Position numbers and translations under genes: made by a program. The notes below the pieces were generated by a model. It searched no databases. It was not told the DNA's origin and saw nothing but the letters and a program-made list of their open reading frames with translations. A stretch of DNA of 34,726 bases from Candidatus Nitrosopumilus sp. (lineage in GTDB: Archaea; Thermoproteota; Nitrososphaeria; Nitrososphaerales; Nitrososphaeraceae), in the NCBI GenBank assembly GCA_013694585.1, contig JACDCB010000123.1, positions 1 through 34,726 on the forward strand, written 5' to 3'. Shown here in pieces: positions 17,045-25,205 of this stretch; positions within the stretch are counted from its first letter, which is position 1; every line of letters starts with the position of its first letter.

Positions 17045-17907
17045 TTTATATTTCAACTTCATTGAGATTTGATGTTTCCATTCCAGATTCATTCCTTTAT
17101 GATGTTTCGACAGAAATTGATAAAACACTGAAAATCTTTCAATTATCAAGAGCTTTATCGATTTTTAGGGTTAATAATGTATATATATATCATGACAAAA
17201 TACTGAACGCAAGCAAAAATGATCTTCAATTTATGGTAACTATTCTAGAATATCTTGATACACCTCAATATTTAAGGAGGAAACTTTATCCTAAACTTGA
17301 AATATTAAAAAATGTTGGAAAGCTCCATCCAGTAAGATCGCATCATCATAAAGACAGGGTAGAAATAAGAGACGTAAAAAGTGGCGAAGTTAGGGTCGGG
17401 GTCGTTGAGAAAGGACGGGACGCCTATTTTGTAGATGTTGGATTAAGCATTCCAATTGAGTATAATGGAAAATATAAGCATGATGGTAGGAAAGTTAATG
17501 TAAAGTTATTAAAACACAAGAATTCCATTGATGCAATTGATATCGAAAAAAACGAAATAACTGAGCTATATTGGGGATACAACGTATATCAAATAAAAGA
17601 TTTGAAAAATATTATGGAAAAATTTCCGATATCAAACATTATCCTTACCTCGAAACATGCGAAATACTTTAACCCCTCTGATAACGAGTTCTCTAAGATG
17701 AATCGATCTTCAGACAATAATTCAATTTTAGTTGTTTTTGGATCACCAAAATTTGGGTTAAATTCGATTTTGTCAAAGGATAAAATGAACATTTCTAAAT
17801 ATTATTCCTATAACTTCTTTCCAAATCAAGGTACCCAAACCGTTAGGTTAGAGGAATCAATATACGGAGTATTGTCTATCCTGAATATTTGTTTATTTTC
17901 TCTCTAG
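17041..17907 (+). CDS. SPOUT-class RNA methyltransferase (C9orf114/SPOUT1-like)
   Basis: 288 aa. The N-terminal part (STSLRFDVSIPDSFLYDVSTEIDKT, LQFMVTILEYLDTPQYLRRKLYP) and the C-terminal knot-like segment (FGSPKFGL..., NQGTQTVRLEESIYGVLSILN) match the putative RNA methyltransferase family typically located directly upstream of the uL3 gene in archaea. An internal stretch around VGVVEKGRDAYFVDVGL is the OB/S1-like insertion. The predicted action is SAM-dependent methylation of rRNA or tRNA; the human homologue is reported as a U N3 methyltransferase. GTG start overlaps the preceding stop by 4 bp. Confidence 0.85.
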   Translation: MIYISTSLRFDVSIPDSFLYDVSTEIDKTLKIFQLSRALSIFRVNNVYIYHDKILNASKNDLQFMVTILEYLDTPQYLRRKLYPKLEILKNVGKLHPVRSHHHKDRVEIRDVKSGEVRVGVVEKGRDAYFVDVGLSIPIEYNGKYKHDGRKVNVKLLKHKNSIDAIDIEKNEITELYWGYNVYQIKDLKNIMEKFPISNIILTSKHAKYFNPSDNEFSKMNRSSDNNSILVVFGSPKFGLNSILSKDKMNISKYYSYNFFPNQGTQTVRLEESIYGVLSILNICLFSL

Positions 17908-17929
17908 TCCGTTAATAGCGATAATAAAC

Positions 17930-17938
17930 TTATTAAAG
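17930..17938 (+). promoter_or_regulatory. TATA box of the ribosomal protein cluster
   Basis: TTATTAAAG is centred 28 bp before the uL3 ATG at 17962 and 54 bp after the preceding gene, the largest non-coding gap before uL3. This is the likely main promoter of the ribosomal operon. Confidence 0.5.
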
Positions 17939-17961
17939 GGATCCGAAAAATTTTTGTATCT

Positions 17962-18960
17962 ATGGGTCACCGAAAATATAGCGCACCACGAAGAGGTAGT
18001 ATTGCATTTCGACCACGGGCCAGAGCACAGAGCTTAGAAGCTCGAATCAGAACATGGCCCGAAGATTTTAGTCGTAATAATGTTGGCTTGGTTGGATTTG
18101 CCGGATTTAAAGTAGGTCAAATTCAGGTAATGACAGTTGATGATAAGGAGAAGACTCCAAATTATGGTAAGCCATTAATGAATCATTCTACAGTGATATC
18201 CTTGCCGCCTTTAAAAATAGTTGGAATTCGAGGTTATTCCGAAGATGGGTACGGTAAGCATGCATTATTCGATGTATATTCTAAAGAAAGCATTAAAGAT
18301 TTATCTTCAAAGTACAAAACCAAGTATTCAGAGGATGGATTAAAAAAAGCTGAAGGAATGATCGGATCTGTTAAACACTTAAACGCTGTAGTTGCAGTGT
18401 TTCCTAATAAAATCGGAATATCGCAGAAAGTCCCATTTATATATGAAATTCCAGTATCTGGCGGTGATAATCAGGTCAAGTTTGAATTCTTAAAGTCTAA
18501 ACTAGGTCAAGAAGTTAGAGTAACCGATGTTTTCAAAACAGGACAGAATATCGATGTTCATGGGATAACTAGAGGTAAGGGTGTTGAAGGTCCAATTACG
18601 AGATTTGGTGTTAAGAGAAAACAACACAAATCAAGGAAAAGTGTTAGAGCTGTTGGAACGTTAGGTCCTATATCACCGGCAGTGGTAATGTATACTGTGG
18701 CAAGACAAGGACAAAGAGGGTTTCACCAGCGTACAGAATATAACAAAAGGATCCTAGTTATGTCAAATTCCGATAATACCGAATTGGTAAATATTAATCC
18801 AAAAGGAGGGTTCAAACATTTTGGGTTAGTAGATGGAGATTATATGATAGTGAGAGGAACTATACCTGGAGTACCGAAGAGATTAATAAAGTTGAGACAA
18901 CCTATAAGGAGCAAACAATCAAAAATAAGTGAACCCAAGGTATTGGAGGTAATTGTATAG
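17962..18960 (+). CDS. rpl3: Ribosomal protein uL3
   Basis: 332 aa, archaeal/eukaryotic-type uL3. Recognised by the MGHRKYSAPRRGS N-terminus, the FAGFKVGQIQVM core, DVHGITRGKGVEGPITRFGVKRKQHKSRKS (the loop that reaches the peptidyl-transferase centre) and PGVPKRLIKLRQP near the end. Binds 23S rRNA and initiates large-subunit assembly. First gene of the cluster, likely leaderless from TATA 17930-17938; its TAG is followed immediately by the uL4 ATG. Confidence 0.97.
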   Translation: MGHRKYSAPRRGSIAFRPRARAQSLEARIRTWPEDFSRNNVGLVGFAGFKVGQIQVMTVDDKEKTPNYGKPLMNHSTVISLPPLKIVGIRGYSEDGYGKHALFDVYSKESIKDLSSKYKTKYSEDGLKKAEGMIGSVKHLNAVVAVFPNKIGISQKVPFIYEIPVSGGDNQVKFEFLKSKLGQEVRVTDVFKTGQNIDVHGITRGKGVEGPITRFGVKRKQHKSRKSVRAVGTLGPISPAVVMYTVARQGQRGFHQRTEYNKRILVMSNSDNTELVNINPKGGFKHFGLVDGDYMIVRGTIPGVPKRLIKLRQPIRSKQSKISEPKVLEVIV

Positions 18961-19773
18961 ATGAAGACAAAACTATTCGACTTAAAAGGTAATCAAACCG
19001 AAGATATAGATCTACCTCCATTGTTTAATTTTCCATATCGTCCTGAGATTATTAAAAAGGCATTCGTTAATCTGTATTCTCACCGTTTCCAGAAACAGGG
19101 TAGGTATCCAGCTGCTGGGGAAATTGTGAGTGCTGAATCTAGGAATACCGGTTTAGGCATCGCCCGTCTTGCAAGAGCAAGAGGTGAAGGATTTTCTCGT
19201 GCAGGCCAAGCAGCCGGAGTAGCTGGTGTAAGAAAAGGCAGGCTCGCACATCCACCAGAATCTTGGAAGGTCACTCATAAAAAACTGAACAAAAAGGAAA
19301 ACACTATAGCTCTTCTCTCTGCTATATCGTCAACCCGCCAAAGCGAACTAATAATCAACAGAGGTCATTTAATAGAAGGGTTAAAATCTTTTCCAATTGT
19401 AGTAACTAACGATTTAGAAAATGTGAGCAAAACCAAAAACTTGCTTGACGTTTTACGTCTACTAGGATTAGAAGAAGATGTTAAAAGAGTTGAACAATCC
19501 ATTAAGAAGCGTTCTGGGAAGGCCAAGAGGAGAGGCCGTCCTAACCGAGTTGGCAAAAGTGCATTAATAGTTGTTGGTAATAGTGACTGTGAGTTATTGA
19601 AATTGGATAATTCGATACCTGGGATTGGGATAAAATGCGTAAAGGATATAAGTGTTTTAGATCTTGCACCCGGTGCCAGACCAATAAGGCTAGTGGTGTT
19701 CTCGCAAAATTCATTAGAAGAATTGAGTAATCTGAAAATTCCGAAAAATATAATCCTGGAGAACTCGACATGA
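18961..19773 (+). CDS. rpl4: Ribosomal protein uL4
   Basis: 270 aa. Typical archaeal uL4: PLFNFPYRPEIIKKAFVN, then the long tunnel-lining loop rich in Arg/Gly (SRNTGLGIARLARARGEGFSRAGQ...), HPPESWKVTHKKLNKKEN and GARPIRLVVFS. Part of the exit tunnel constriction. Starts directly after uL3 with zero spacing; its TGA overlaps the uL23 ATG (ATGA at 19770). Confidence 0.97.
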   Translation: MKTKLFDLKGNQTEDIDLPPLFNFPYRPEIIKKAFVNLYSHRFQKQGRYPAAGEIVSAESRNTGLGIARLARARGEGFSRAGQAAGVAGVRKGRLAHPPESWKVTHKKLNKKENTIALLSAISSTRQSELIINRGHLIEGLKSFPIVVTNDLENVSKTKNLLDVLRLLGLEEDVKRVEQSIKKRSGKAKRRGRPNRVGKSALIVVGNSDCELLKLDNSIPGIGIKCVKDISVLDLAPGARPIRLVVFSQNSLEELSNLKIPKNIILENST

Positions 19774-20069
19774 ATGAATTTATATATAATAAAAAAATTG
19801 AAATAAATGCCGATATCGCGAGTAAGATAATACTCGAGCCTTATGTAACCGAAAAGACTTTTAATATAATAGAAAAAGAGAACAAACTTAGTTTTATTGT
19901 CCATAATAAGGCCAACAAAGGTCAAATCATCAAAGCAATGAAGATAATCTATGAGGCAGAGATTAGTGAAGTAAATACTTTTAATACCATTAGAGGTAAG
20001 AAAGCAATTATGAAATTTAAGAATGTGGATGGCGCAAGACAGCTCGCAACTAATTTAGGTTTGGTGTAA
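19770..20069 (+). CDS. rpl23: Ribosomal protein uL23
   Basis: 99 aa with KIILEPYVTEKTFNIIEKENKLSF and NTFNTIRGKKAIMKF, the core of uL23 at the exit-tunnel rim where SRP docks. A roughly 18-residue N-terminal extension (MNEFIYNKKIEINADIAS) is longer than the minimal protein. It overlaps uL4 by 4 bp. In most archaea uL2 follows; here it does not. Confidence 0.95.
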   Translation: MNEFIYNKKIEINADIASKIILEPYVTEKTFNIIEKENKLSFIVHNKANKGQIIKAMKIIYEAEISEVNTFNTIRGKKAIMKFKNVDGARQLATNLGLV

Positions 20070-20131
20070 AATATGGAAAATTATGCTAAAGAGACTGAAT
20101 TAAAAATTATTTGTAGGATTAGGTAAAAAAA
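20070..20131. other. 62-bp gap at the expected position of uL2
   Basis: The gap between uL23 and uS19 contains a 17-codon frame (ATG 20073 to TAA 20124-20126, MENYAKETELKIICRIR) unlike any part of uL2 that I know. Most other junctions in this cluster overlap or are under 10 bp apart. It may be a leader or a scar of gene loss. Confidence 0.5.
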
Positions 20132-20539
20132 ATGGTACGCGAATTTAAATTCAAAGGATATTCCGGCGAACAAATCCAAAAACTTTCAATTGAGACACTT
20201 ATGCCACTCTTAAATTCAAGGCAGAGGCGATCTTTGGACAAGAGGCTATCTACTTATATGAATGATGAAAAGAGAAAATTCAGAGAAGATTTGAAATTAG
20301 CTAGGGATGGTAAACTTAAAGGTCAATTAAAAACCCATCTAAGGGATATGATTATTTTGCCCGACATGATAGGATTAACGGTATTGGTTCACAATGGAAA
20401 AGAATTTGTTTCTTATGTTATAAAGCCTGAAATGGTCGGTCATTATCTAGGGGAATATGCTATTACCAATAAACGAGTTCAACATGGAACACCTGGTGTT
20501 GGTTCATCACGATCCAGCTTGTATGTCCCATTAAAGTGA
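20132..20539 (+). CDS. rps19: Ribosomal protein uS19
   Basis: 135 aa. Archaeal-type uS19 with an N-terminal helical extension (EFKFKGYSGEQIQKL..LMPLLNSRQRRSLDKR), then LKTHLRDMIILPDMIGLTVLVHNGKEFVSYVIKPEMVGHYLGEYAITNKRVQHGTPGVGSSRSS, the conserved small-subunit head protein. ATG 20132 follows an A-rich tract. Last codons are 5 bp from the uL22 ATG. Confidence 0.96.
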   Translation: MVREFKFKGYSGEQIQKLSIETLMPLLNSRQRRSLDKRLSTYMNDEKRKFREDLKLARDGKLKGQLKTHLRDMIILPDMIGLTVLVHNGKEFVSYVIKPEMVGHYLGEYAITNKRVQHGTPGVGSSRSSLYVPLK

Positions 20540-20544
20540 TATAG

Positions 20545-21018
20545 ATGCCGGATTATTCTTATTCTTTTCAAAAGTATGAAAAGTCAAGACATGTAAGGGC
20601 TGCAATAAGGGACAAATCTATCTCCCATAAGCATTCTAGAGAAATTGCTATAGCCATAAACAACAAAAGTATAGAAAAAGCAAGGGAGTTTCTGGAGGAT
20701 GTTTTGATAAGAAAAATAGCAGTTCCGTACAGGAGATATAACAATGAAGTAGCTCATAGATCAAACATACGAGATGGTTTTTGTTCTGGGAGATACCCAC
20801 ACAAATCAACATCCGAGTTCTTGAAGATGCTAGACAATCTAGAATCTAATGCAGAGTACAAGGGAATGGATTTGGATAGACTCAAAATCATTTCCGTAGT
20901 TGTTCATAAGGGAACAAAATTGAAGAGATTCACCCCGAGAGCTATGGGAAGAGCAAGTCCCAAATATGATACTCTGGTTCATGTTGAAATTGTAGCCATG
21001 GAAGGTAGGTCATCTTAA
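20545..21018 (+). CDS. rpl22: Ribosomal protein uL22
   Basis: 157 aa. SRHVRAAIRDKSISHKHSREIAIAINNK, VPYRRYNNEVAHR and FTPRAMGRASPKYDTLVHVEIVA (the beta-hairpin reaching into the exit tunnel) identify archaeal uL22. Immediately followed by the TTG of uS3. Confidence 0.96.
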   Translation: MPDYSYSFQKYEKSRHVRAAIRDKSISHKHSREIAIAINNKSIEKAREFLEDVLIRKIAVPYRRYNNEVAHRSNIRDGFCSGRYPHKSTSEFLKMLDNLESNAEYKGMDLDRLKIISVVVHKGTKLKRFTPRAMGRASPKYDTLVHVEIVAMEGRSS

Positions 21019-21747
21019 TTGAACGCAATCAAAAACGTTTTAAAAAACAATTATCGTAATACTGAATTGGACGAATTTCTAAAAGAGGAATTAAAGGATG
21101 CCGGATTTGGAGGTGCTGATATTCAAAAATCTCCTCTGGGTACTAGACTAACCTTGTACGTGACGAGACCGGGACTTGTTATTGGAAGGAAGGGAAGTGG
21201 TATTAGGGATCTTACGTCTAAGTTGGAGGTAAGATTTGGATTAACCAATCCACAAATTTCAGTAGTTGAGGTAGAAGTACCCGAATTAAATCCTAAGATA
21301 ATGTGCAACAGGCTAGCACAACTCATTGAAAGAGGCACGGCTTTCAGACGAGCTGCATTGTGGACAGTAAAAACCATAGAGAATGCTGGAGCACTAGGTG
21401 TTGAGGTGACAATTTCCGGAAAGTTACGTAGCGAAAGAGCTCATTTTGAAAAACATTCTTCTGGGATTATTCCAAAAAGTGGTAACATGGCGGATAAAGT
21501 CGTCCGTGAAGGCATTACACACGTCCTAACAAAAATGGGAATTATGGGAATTAGACTTAAGATTGCGATAAAAAATGCTACACCACCAGAATTTGAACTC
21601 ATAACTAATTTCAAAGATCACAATAATCAAAAAAGCCAAGCAGATGATAAAAATCTGTCAGGTTCAAATGAGAGTAATATGCCGGACCCTAATGAAACAA
21701 AACAGCAGAAAGAAATAATAGAAAATAAAGGAGAGATAAATAAATAA
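21019..21747 (+). CDS. rps3: Ribosomal protein uS3
   Basis: 242 aa. The KH domain is visible (TRPGLVIGRKGSGIRDLTSKLE) plus the C-terminal uS3 domain (GALGVEVTISGKLRSERAHFEKHSSGIIPKSG). The last 40 residues are a charged Asn/Lys/Glu-rich tail, probably disordered. TTG start directly after the uL22 TAA; the following uL29 TTG is also directly adjacent. Confidence 0.96.
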   Translation: MNAIKNVLKNNYRNTELDEFLKEELKDAGFGGADIQKSPLGTRLTLYVTRPGLVIGRKGSGIRDLTSKLEVRFGLTNPQISVVEVEVPELNPKIMCNRLAQLIERGTAFRRAALWTVKTIENAGALGVEVTISGKLRSERAHFEKHSSGIIPKSGNMADKVVREGITHVLTKMGIMGIRLKIAIKNATPPEFELITNFKDHNNQKSQADDKNLSGSNESNMPDPNETKQQKEIIENKGEINK

Positions 21748-21957
21748 TTGTCAAGAAATAAGACCAAAACATTAAGACAATTTAACGATGATGATCTTAA
21801 GGATAAACTAAGTGATTTGAAAGTCGATCTAGCCAAGCTTCGTTCTGAGGCAATTAAGGGGACTTTAAAGAAAGAAGCTGGAGTAATTAGGTGGAAGAGA
21901 AGAGACATAGCAAGAATACTTACGTTGATGAATGAAAGAACTGGAGGTAAGAAGTAG
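21748..21957 (+). CDS. rpl29: Ribosomal protein uL29
   Basis: 69 aa, two-helix protein: LRQFNDDDLKDKLSDLKVDLAKLRSEA and KKEAGVIRWKRRDIARILTLMNER. Located near the exit tunnel. TTG start directly after the uS3 stop; ends 3 bp before the Rpp29 ATG. Confidence 0.94.
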   Translation: MSRNKTKTLRQFNDDDLKDKLSDLKVDLAKLRSEAIKGTLKKEAGVIRWKRRDIARILTLMNERTGGKK

Positions 21958-21960
21958 AAA

Positions 21961-22236
21961 ATGCAGGCAGGCAACCAAATTCACTATAATGAATATCTTG
22001 GCAAATTTGTTAAAATTAACAAAGCAAGGAATGCGAGGAATTCCAACATATCCGGAACTGTTGTGAACGAAACAAAGAATATGTTATACTTGAGTGATCA
22101 TAAAAGCAAAAACGTCATAAAGGTTCCCAAAGGTGAAATCTGTGAATATGAAATTTGCCATAATAGTGGAACTTGTACACTCGATGGCAAGCGATTATTA
22201 GGCAGGCCCGAGGAATTAGTTAACAAAGTAAAGTGA
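21961..22236 (+). CDS. rnp1: RNase P protein component 1 (Rpp29/Pop4)
   Basis: 91 aa, a small Sm-like barrel: YLGKFVKINKARNARNSNISGTVVNETKNMLYL.., KVPKGEICEYEI, GKRLLGRPEELV. Binds the specificity domain of RNase P RNA with Rpp21 for tRNA 5' processing. Its place between uL29 and uS17 is the usual archaeal context. The stop overlaps an in-frame GTG of the uS17 frame (GTGA). Confidence 0.93.
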   Translation: MQAGNQIHYNEYLGKFVKINKARNARNSNISGTVVNETKNMLYLSDHKSKNVIKVPKGEICEYEICHNSGTCTLDGKRLLGRPEELVNKVK

Positions 22237-22241
22237 TTATT

Positions 22242-22565
22242 ATGGTTAAGAATATTGGTATCCAAGTAAAAGCTCCAAAGAAGACATGCAATAATAGATA
22301 TTGTCCGTTTTGCGGCTCCCTATCACTAAGAGGAAAATTGATAGTAGGGACGGTAGTTAGTCATAAAGGGAAAAATATGGTTGTTGTAGAGCGAGAATAT
22401 TCAAGATTTGTAGACAAGTACAAAAGATACGAGAGAAGCAAATCCAGAATCCATGCTTTCATATCTGATTGCATGGATGTATCCGACGGAAACAAAGTCA
22501 AAATTGCAGAATGTCGACCGTTGTCGAAAACCATATCATTTGCTGTTGTGGAGGTAAGTGAATAA
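22242..22565 (+). CDS. rps17: Ribosomal protein uS17
   Basis: 107 aa from ATG 22242. CNNRYCPFCGSLSLRGKLIVGTV carries Cys16, Cys21 and Cys24; archaeal uS17 often has CPFHG here, so the His is replaced by Cys. DKYKRYERSKSRIHAFISDCMDVSDGNKVKIAECRPLSKT is the conserved OB-fold region. GTG 22233 overlapping the Rpp29 stop would add three residues and allow coupling; ATG gives the usual N-terminus. Confidence 0.94.
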   Translation: MVKNIGIQVKAPKKTCNNRYCPFCGSLSLRGKLIVGTVVSHKGKNMVVVEREYSRFVDKYKRYERSKSRIHAFISDCMDVSDGNKVKIAECRPLSKTISFAVVEVSE

Positions 22566-22567
22566 AC

Positions 22568-23002
22568 TTGTCAACTAAATCAAGAGCCGTATCCTCAAGA
22601 GGAGTAGAAGAATTCAGGCCTTATGTTACGAGGGCACTTCCAATAATGGCACAACTTGTTTGCGCAGACAATACGGGCGCAAAAATACTACAAATTGCTC
22701 AAGTTACGCGGTACAAGGGGAGACATTCGAGGCTACCTGCCGCCGCCGTTGGTGATTTCGTAACGGTAACTGTAAAAAAAGGACCAGCTGAACTCAGAAA
22801 ACAAATTTTTGGAGCTGTCATAGTTAGGCAGAAATACCCAATCAGGAGGTTGAATGGTGTTCGAGTATCTTTTGAAGATAATGCGGCGGTTCTGGTTACA
22901 ACAGAGGGCGAAATTAAAGGAACAGACCTGAAAGGGCCTGTGGCTGCAGAAGCAGCTGAAAAGTGGCCAAGGATTGCTAATTTAGCATCCATGATCATTT
23001 GA
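22568..23002 (+). CDS. rpl14: Ribosomal protein uL14
   Basis: 144 aa. ALPIMAQLVCADNTGAKILQIAQV, RLPAAAVGDFVTVTVKKGPAELRKQIFGAVIVRQKYPIRRLNGVRVSFEDNAAVLV are the hallmark uL14 segments at the subunit interface. TTG start 2 bp after uS17; the stop overlaps the uL24 start in TTGA. Confidence 0.96.
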   Translation: MSTKSRAVSSRGVEEFRPYVTRALPIMAQLVCADNTGAKILQIAQVTRYKGRHSRLPAAAVGDFVTVTVKKGPAELRKQIFGAVIVRQKYPIRRLNGVRVSFEDNAAVLVTTEGEIKGTDLKGPVAAEAAEKWPRIANLASMII

Positions 23003-23382
23003 GTGAAAAGAAAATGAAAAGAAAGTCAAATAATATATGTTCAAATTTATCCAGCAATCTAAAGAAGGAGTACAATAGGAGGAGCTTGAGAATAGTCAAA
23101 GGAGATTCAGTCAAAATCATGAGAGGCGAATACAAAGGCGTAGAAGGAAAGGTAGAGAAATTAAATACTTTGAAGGGGCGATTAAGTATAGAGGGCGTTC
23201 AAAGGGAAAAAATCAAAGGCGGTCAAGTTAAAGTTCAGATTCATGCCTCCAATGTTCGTATTATGTCATTGCTCCTGGATGACAAATATCGAAAGAATAA
23301 GATAGGAAATCAGGAACAAATTAATAAATCATCAAGAAAACAAACAGTGAAAACACCTGAAAAAAATGAGGAAAAGAAGTGA
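22999..23382 (+). CDS. rpl24: Ribosomal protein uL24
   Basis: 127 aa. The KOW motif is clear (VKGDSVKIMRGEYKGVEGKVEKL), followed by GVQREKIKGGQVKVQIHASNVRIM. Basic Lys/Asn tails at both ends. Start TTG 22999 overlaps the uL14 TGA by 4 bp, so expression is coupled. Confidence 0.95.
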   Translation: MSEKKMKRKSNNICSNLSSNLKKEYNRRSLRIVKGDSVKIMRGEYKGVEGKVEKLNTLKGRLSIEGVQREKIKGGQVKVQIHASNVRIMSLLLDDKYRKNKIGNQEQINKSSRKQTVKTPEKNEEKK

Positions 23383-23389
23383 AAATTAA

Positions 23390-24112
23390 ATGGTAAAAAA
23401 AAGTGGAAGTACTAAATTAAAAAGACAAATGGCGCCTAAATTTTGGGATATTAAACGAAAAGACTCTCCTTTCATCCTGGCACCTAGGCCTGGCCCTTAT
23501 TCAAAAACAAAATGCTATTCGATCGGTGTATTGATTCGTGATGTTTTGCACCTATGTTTTAATTTAACTGAAGCTAAGAGAATATTAAACTCTGGACAAA
23601 TCAAAGTGGATGGTAAAATTAGAAGGGATGGGCGTTTTGGTGTCGGAATTATGGATGTTGTAGAGGTAGTACCAAATGGGGTAGCTTATAGAATGGTGCC
23701 GAAAGGTTCAAAATTACTAGTTCCCACTCAAACTACAGAAAAATCATTAAAATTGTTAAAGATTACTAGTAAGGTAAGCTATCGAGGAAATAAAATTCAA
23801 TACGGGTTTCACGATGGCAAAACCTTGATATCGGATAATAAAGATATGAATGTAGGTGATTCCTGTCTGGTAACAATTCCTGAAATAAATATAGAACAAC
23901 ATATTAAGTTTGAGACTGGATGTAGTATTCTTGTAGTTCAGGGTGAAAACGCTGGTAAGATTGGTAAAGTAGAAGAGATTAAGGATGGGATGTTTTCGTT
24001 ACCTAAAAGAGTAGTGTTAACATTGGATGAAAAAACCGTGGAATTACCAGTTGGTATAGTAATGCCGGTCGGTGTTGAAAAACCTGTATTGGAGGTGTTA
24101 GTTAATGAGTGA
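23390..24112 (+). CDS. rps4e: Ribosomal protein eS4
   Basis: 240 aa, an archaeal/eukaryotic-specific small-subunit protein. It contains the S4-like domain (FNLTEAKRILNSGQIKVDGKIRRDGRFGVGIMDVV), the eS4 central domain and a KOW segment (VQGENAGKIGKVEEIKDG). ATG 23390 follows uL24 by 7 bp; its end overlaps uL5 by 8 bp. Confidence 0.95.
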   Translation: MVKKSGSTKLKRQMAPKFWDIKRKDSPFILAPRPGPYSKTKCYSIGVLIRDVLHLCFNLTEAKRILNSGQIKVDGKIRRDGRFGVGIMDVVEVVPNGVAYRMVPKGSKLLVPTQTTEKSLKLLKITSKVSYRGNKIQYGFHDGKTLISDNKDMNVGDSCLVTIPEINIEQHIKFETGCSILVVQGENAGKIGKVEEIKDGMFSLPKRVVLTLDEKTVELPVGIVMPVGVEKPVLEVLVNE

Positions 24113-24623
24113 AAATAAGATCAACCTTATGAAAGAAATTCACGTTTCTAAGGTGGTCATTAATATTGGTGTAGGTAAATCGGGAGATCCTGTTGAGAAA
24201 GCCAAATATGCTTTATCTGAGCTAACCGGTAAAACTCCAAGTGTAAGGGGTGCAAAAAAAAGCGTAAGGGATTTTGGCATTCATAAAGGTGAACCCATAG
24301 GTGCAATGGTTACCCTGAGACGAACAGATGCCACAAACTTTTTAAGACGAGTAATGGAATCAAAGAGGAATGTGATAAAGAATTCATCATTTGATAATAA
24401 TGGTAACATATCGTTTGGAATCCATGAACATATTGATATTCCTGGTACAAAGTACAATCCTGATATCGGTATATTTGGAATGGATGTATGCGCCGCATTG
24501 ACAAGACCTGGCTACAGAGTTTCCAAAAGGAGAAATCCGAGTAAGATCGGCAAAAATCATAAAATTACAAAAGATGAGTCGATAGAATTCTTTAAGGCTC
24601 AATTTGGAGTTGAAGTCAATTGA
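24105..24623 (+). CDS. rpl5: Ribosomal protein uL5
   Basis: 172 aa. EIHVSKVVINIGVGKSGDPVEKAKYALSELTGKTPSVRGAKKSVRDFGIHKGEPIGAMVTLR and GIFGMDVCAALTRPGYRVSKRR identify uL5, which contacts 5S rRNA and the P-site tRNA. Overlaps eS4 (8 bp) and uS14 (4 bp, TTGA). Confidence 0.96.
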   Translation: MSENKINLMKEIHVSKVVINIGVGKSGDPVEKAKYALSELTGKTPSVRGAKKSVRDFGIHKGEPIGAMVTLRRTDATNFLRRVMESKRNVIKNSSFDNNGNISFGIHEHIDIPGTKYNPDIGIFGMDVCAALTRPGYRVSKRRNPSKIGKNHKITKDESIEFFKAQFGVEVN

Positions 24624-24802
24624 AAATTAAAATTAGAGATTACGCCCTCACGGGAAGAAAGAAGTTGGCCCACGGCAAGGGTACCCGTTGGTGCAAAAGG
24701 TGTGGATCTTTTAGTGGAATGATTTGTTCCTATGATCTTATGTTATGCAGAAGATGTTTTAGAGAAGTTGCCTTCTCACTAGGGTTCAGGAAATACGAAT
24801 AG
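24620..24802 (+). CDS. rps14: Ribosomal protein uS14 (zinc type)
   Basis: 60 aa. Zinc ligands Cys25/Cys28 (CKRC) and Cys43/Cys46 (CRRC), with an additional Cys36. Start TTG 24620 overlaps the uL5 stop in TTGA; no nearby in-frame ATG exists that would keep the N-terminal basic part. Confidence 0.94.
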   Translation: MKIKIRDYALTGRKKLAHGKGTRWCKRCGSFSGMICSYDLMLCRRCFREVAFSLGFRKYE

Positions 24803-24812
24803 GTGATTATGA

Positions 24813-25205
24813 ATGCCAGCATTAAATATTTTGTCTAATCTATTTACCACTTTATATAACAATGAAATGAGAAGGAAGCGAGAATGCATAGTATTACCAG
24901 CGTCAAAATTCTCAAGTGAAGTTTTAAGGGTCATGCAAAAGCAGAGATATATTGGAGAATTCGAACAGGTTGACGACGGGAGATTGGGTAAATTCAGAAT
25001 ACAACTCTTAGCAAAAATTAATAAATGTGGAATAATTACTCCTAGATTTAGTGTAAAGAAGGATCGATACTTAGATTGGGAACGTCAGTTTCTTCCTTCT
25101 TATAACATGGGTATTTTAATAGTATCCACTAGTAAAGGAATTATGTCTCACCATGATGCTCAAAATGAAGGATTAGGAGGTGCACTTATAGGTTATGTCT
25201 ACTAA
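24813..25205 (+). CDS. rps8: Ribosomal protein uS8
   Basis: 130 aa. NILSNLFTTLYNNEMRRKRECIVLPASKFSSEVLRVMQKQRYIGEF and MGILIVSTSKGIMSHHDAQNEGLGGALIGYVY are characteristic of archaeal uS8, a primary 16S rRNA binder. Overlaps uL6 by 11 bp. Confidence 0.95.
   Translation: MPALNILSNLFTTLYNNEMRRKRECIVLPASKFSSEVLRVMQKQRYIGEFEQVDDGRLGKFRIQLLAKINKCGIITPRFSVKKDRYLDWERQFLPSYNMGILIVSTSKGIMSHHDAQNEGLGGALIGYVY

Noticed and set aside
19365-19925. 186-codon minus-strand open frame opposite uL4/uL23
   Set aside because: Antisense to two certain ribosomal protein genes; long only because of their codon bias.
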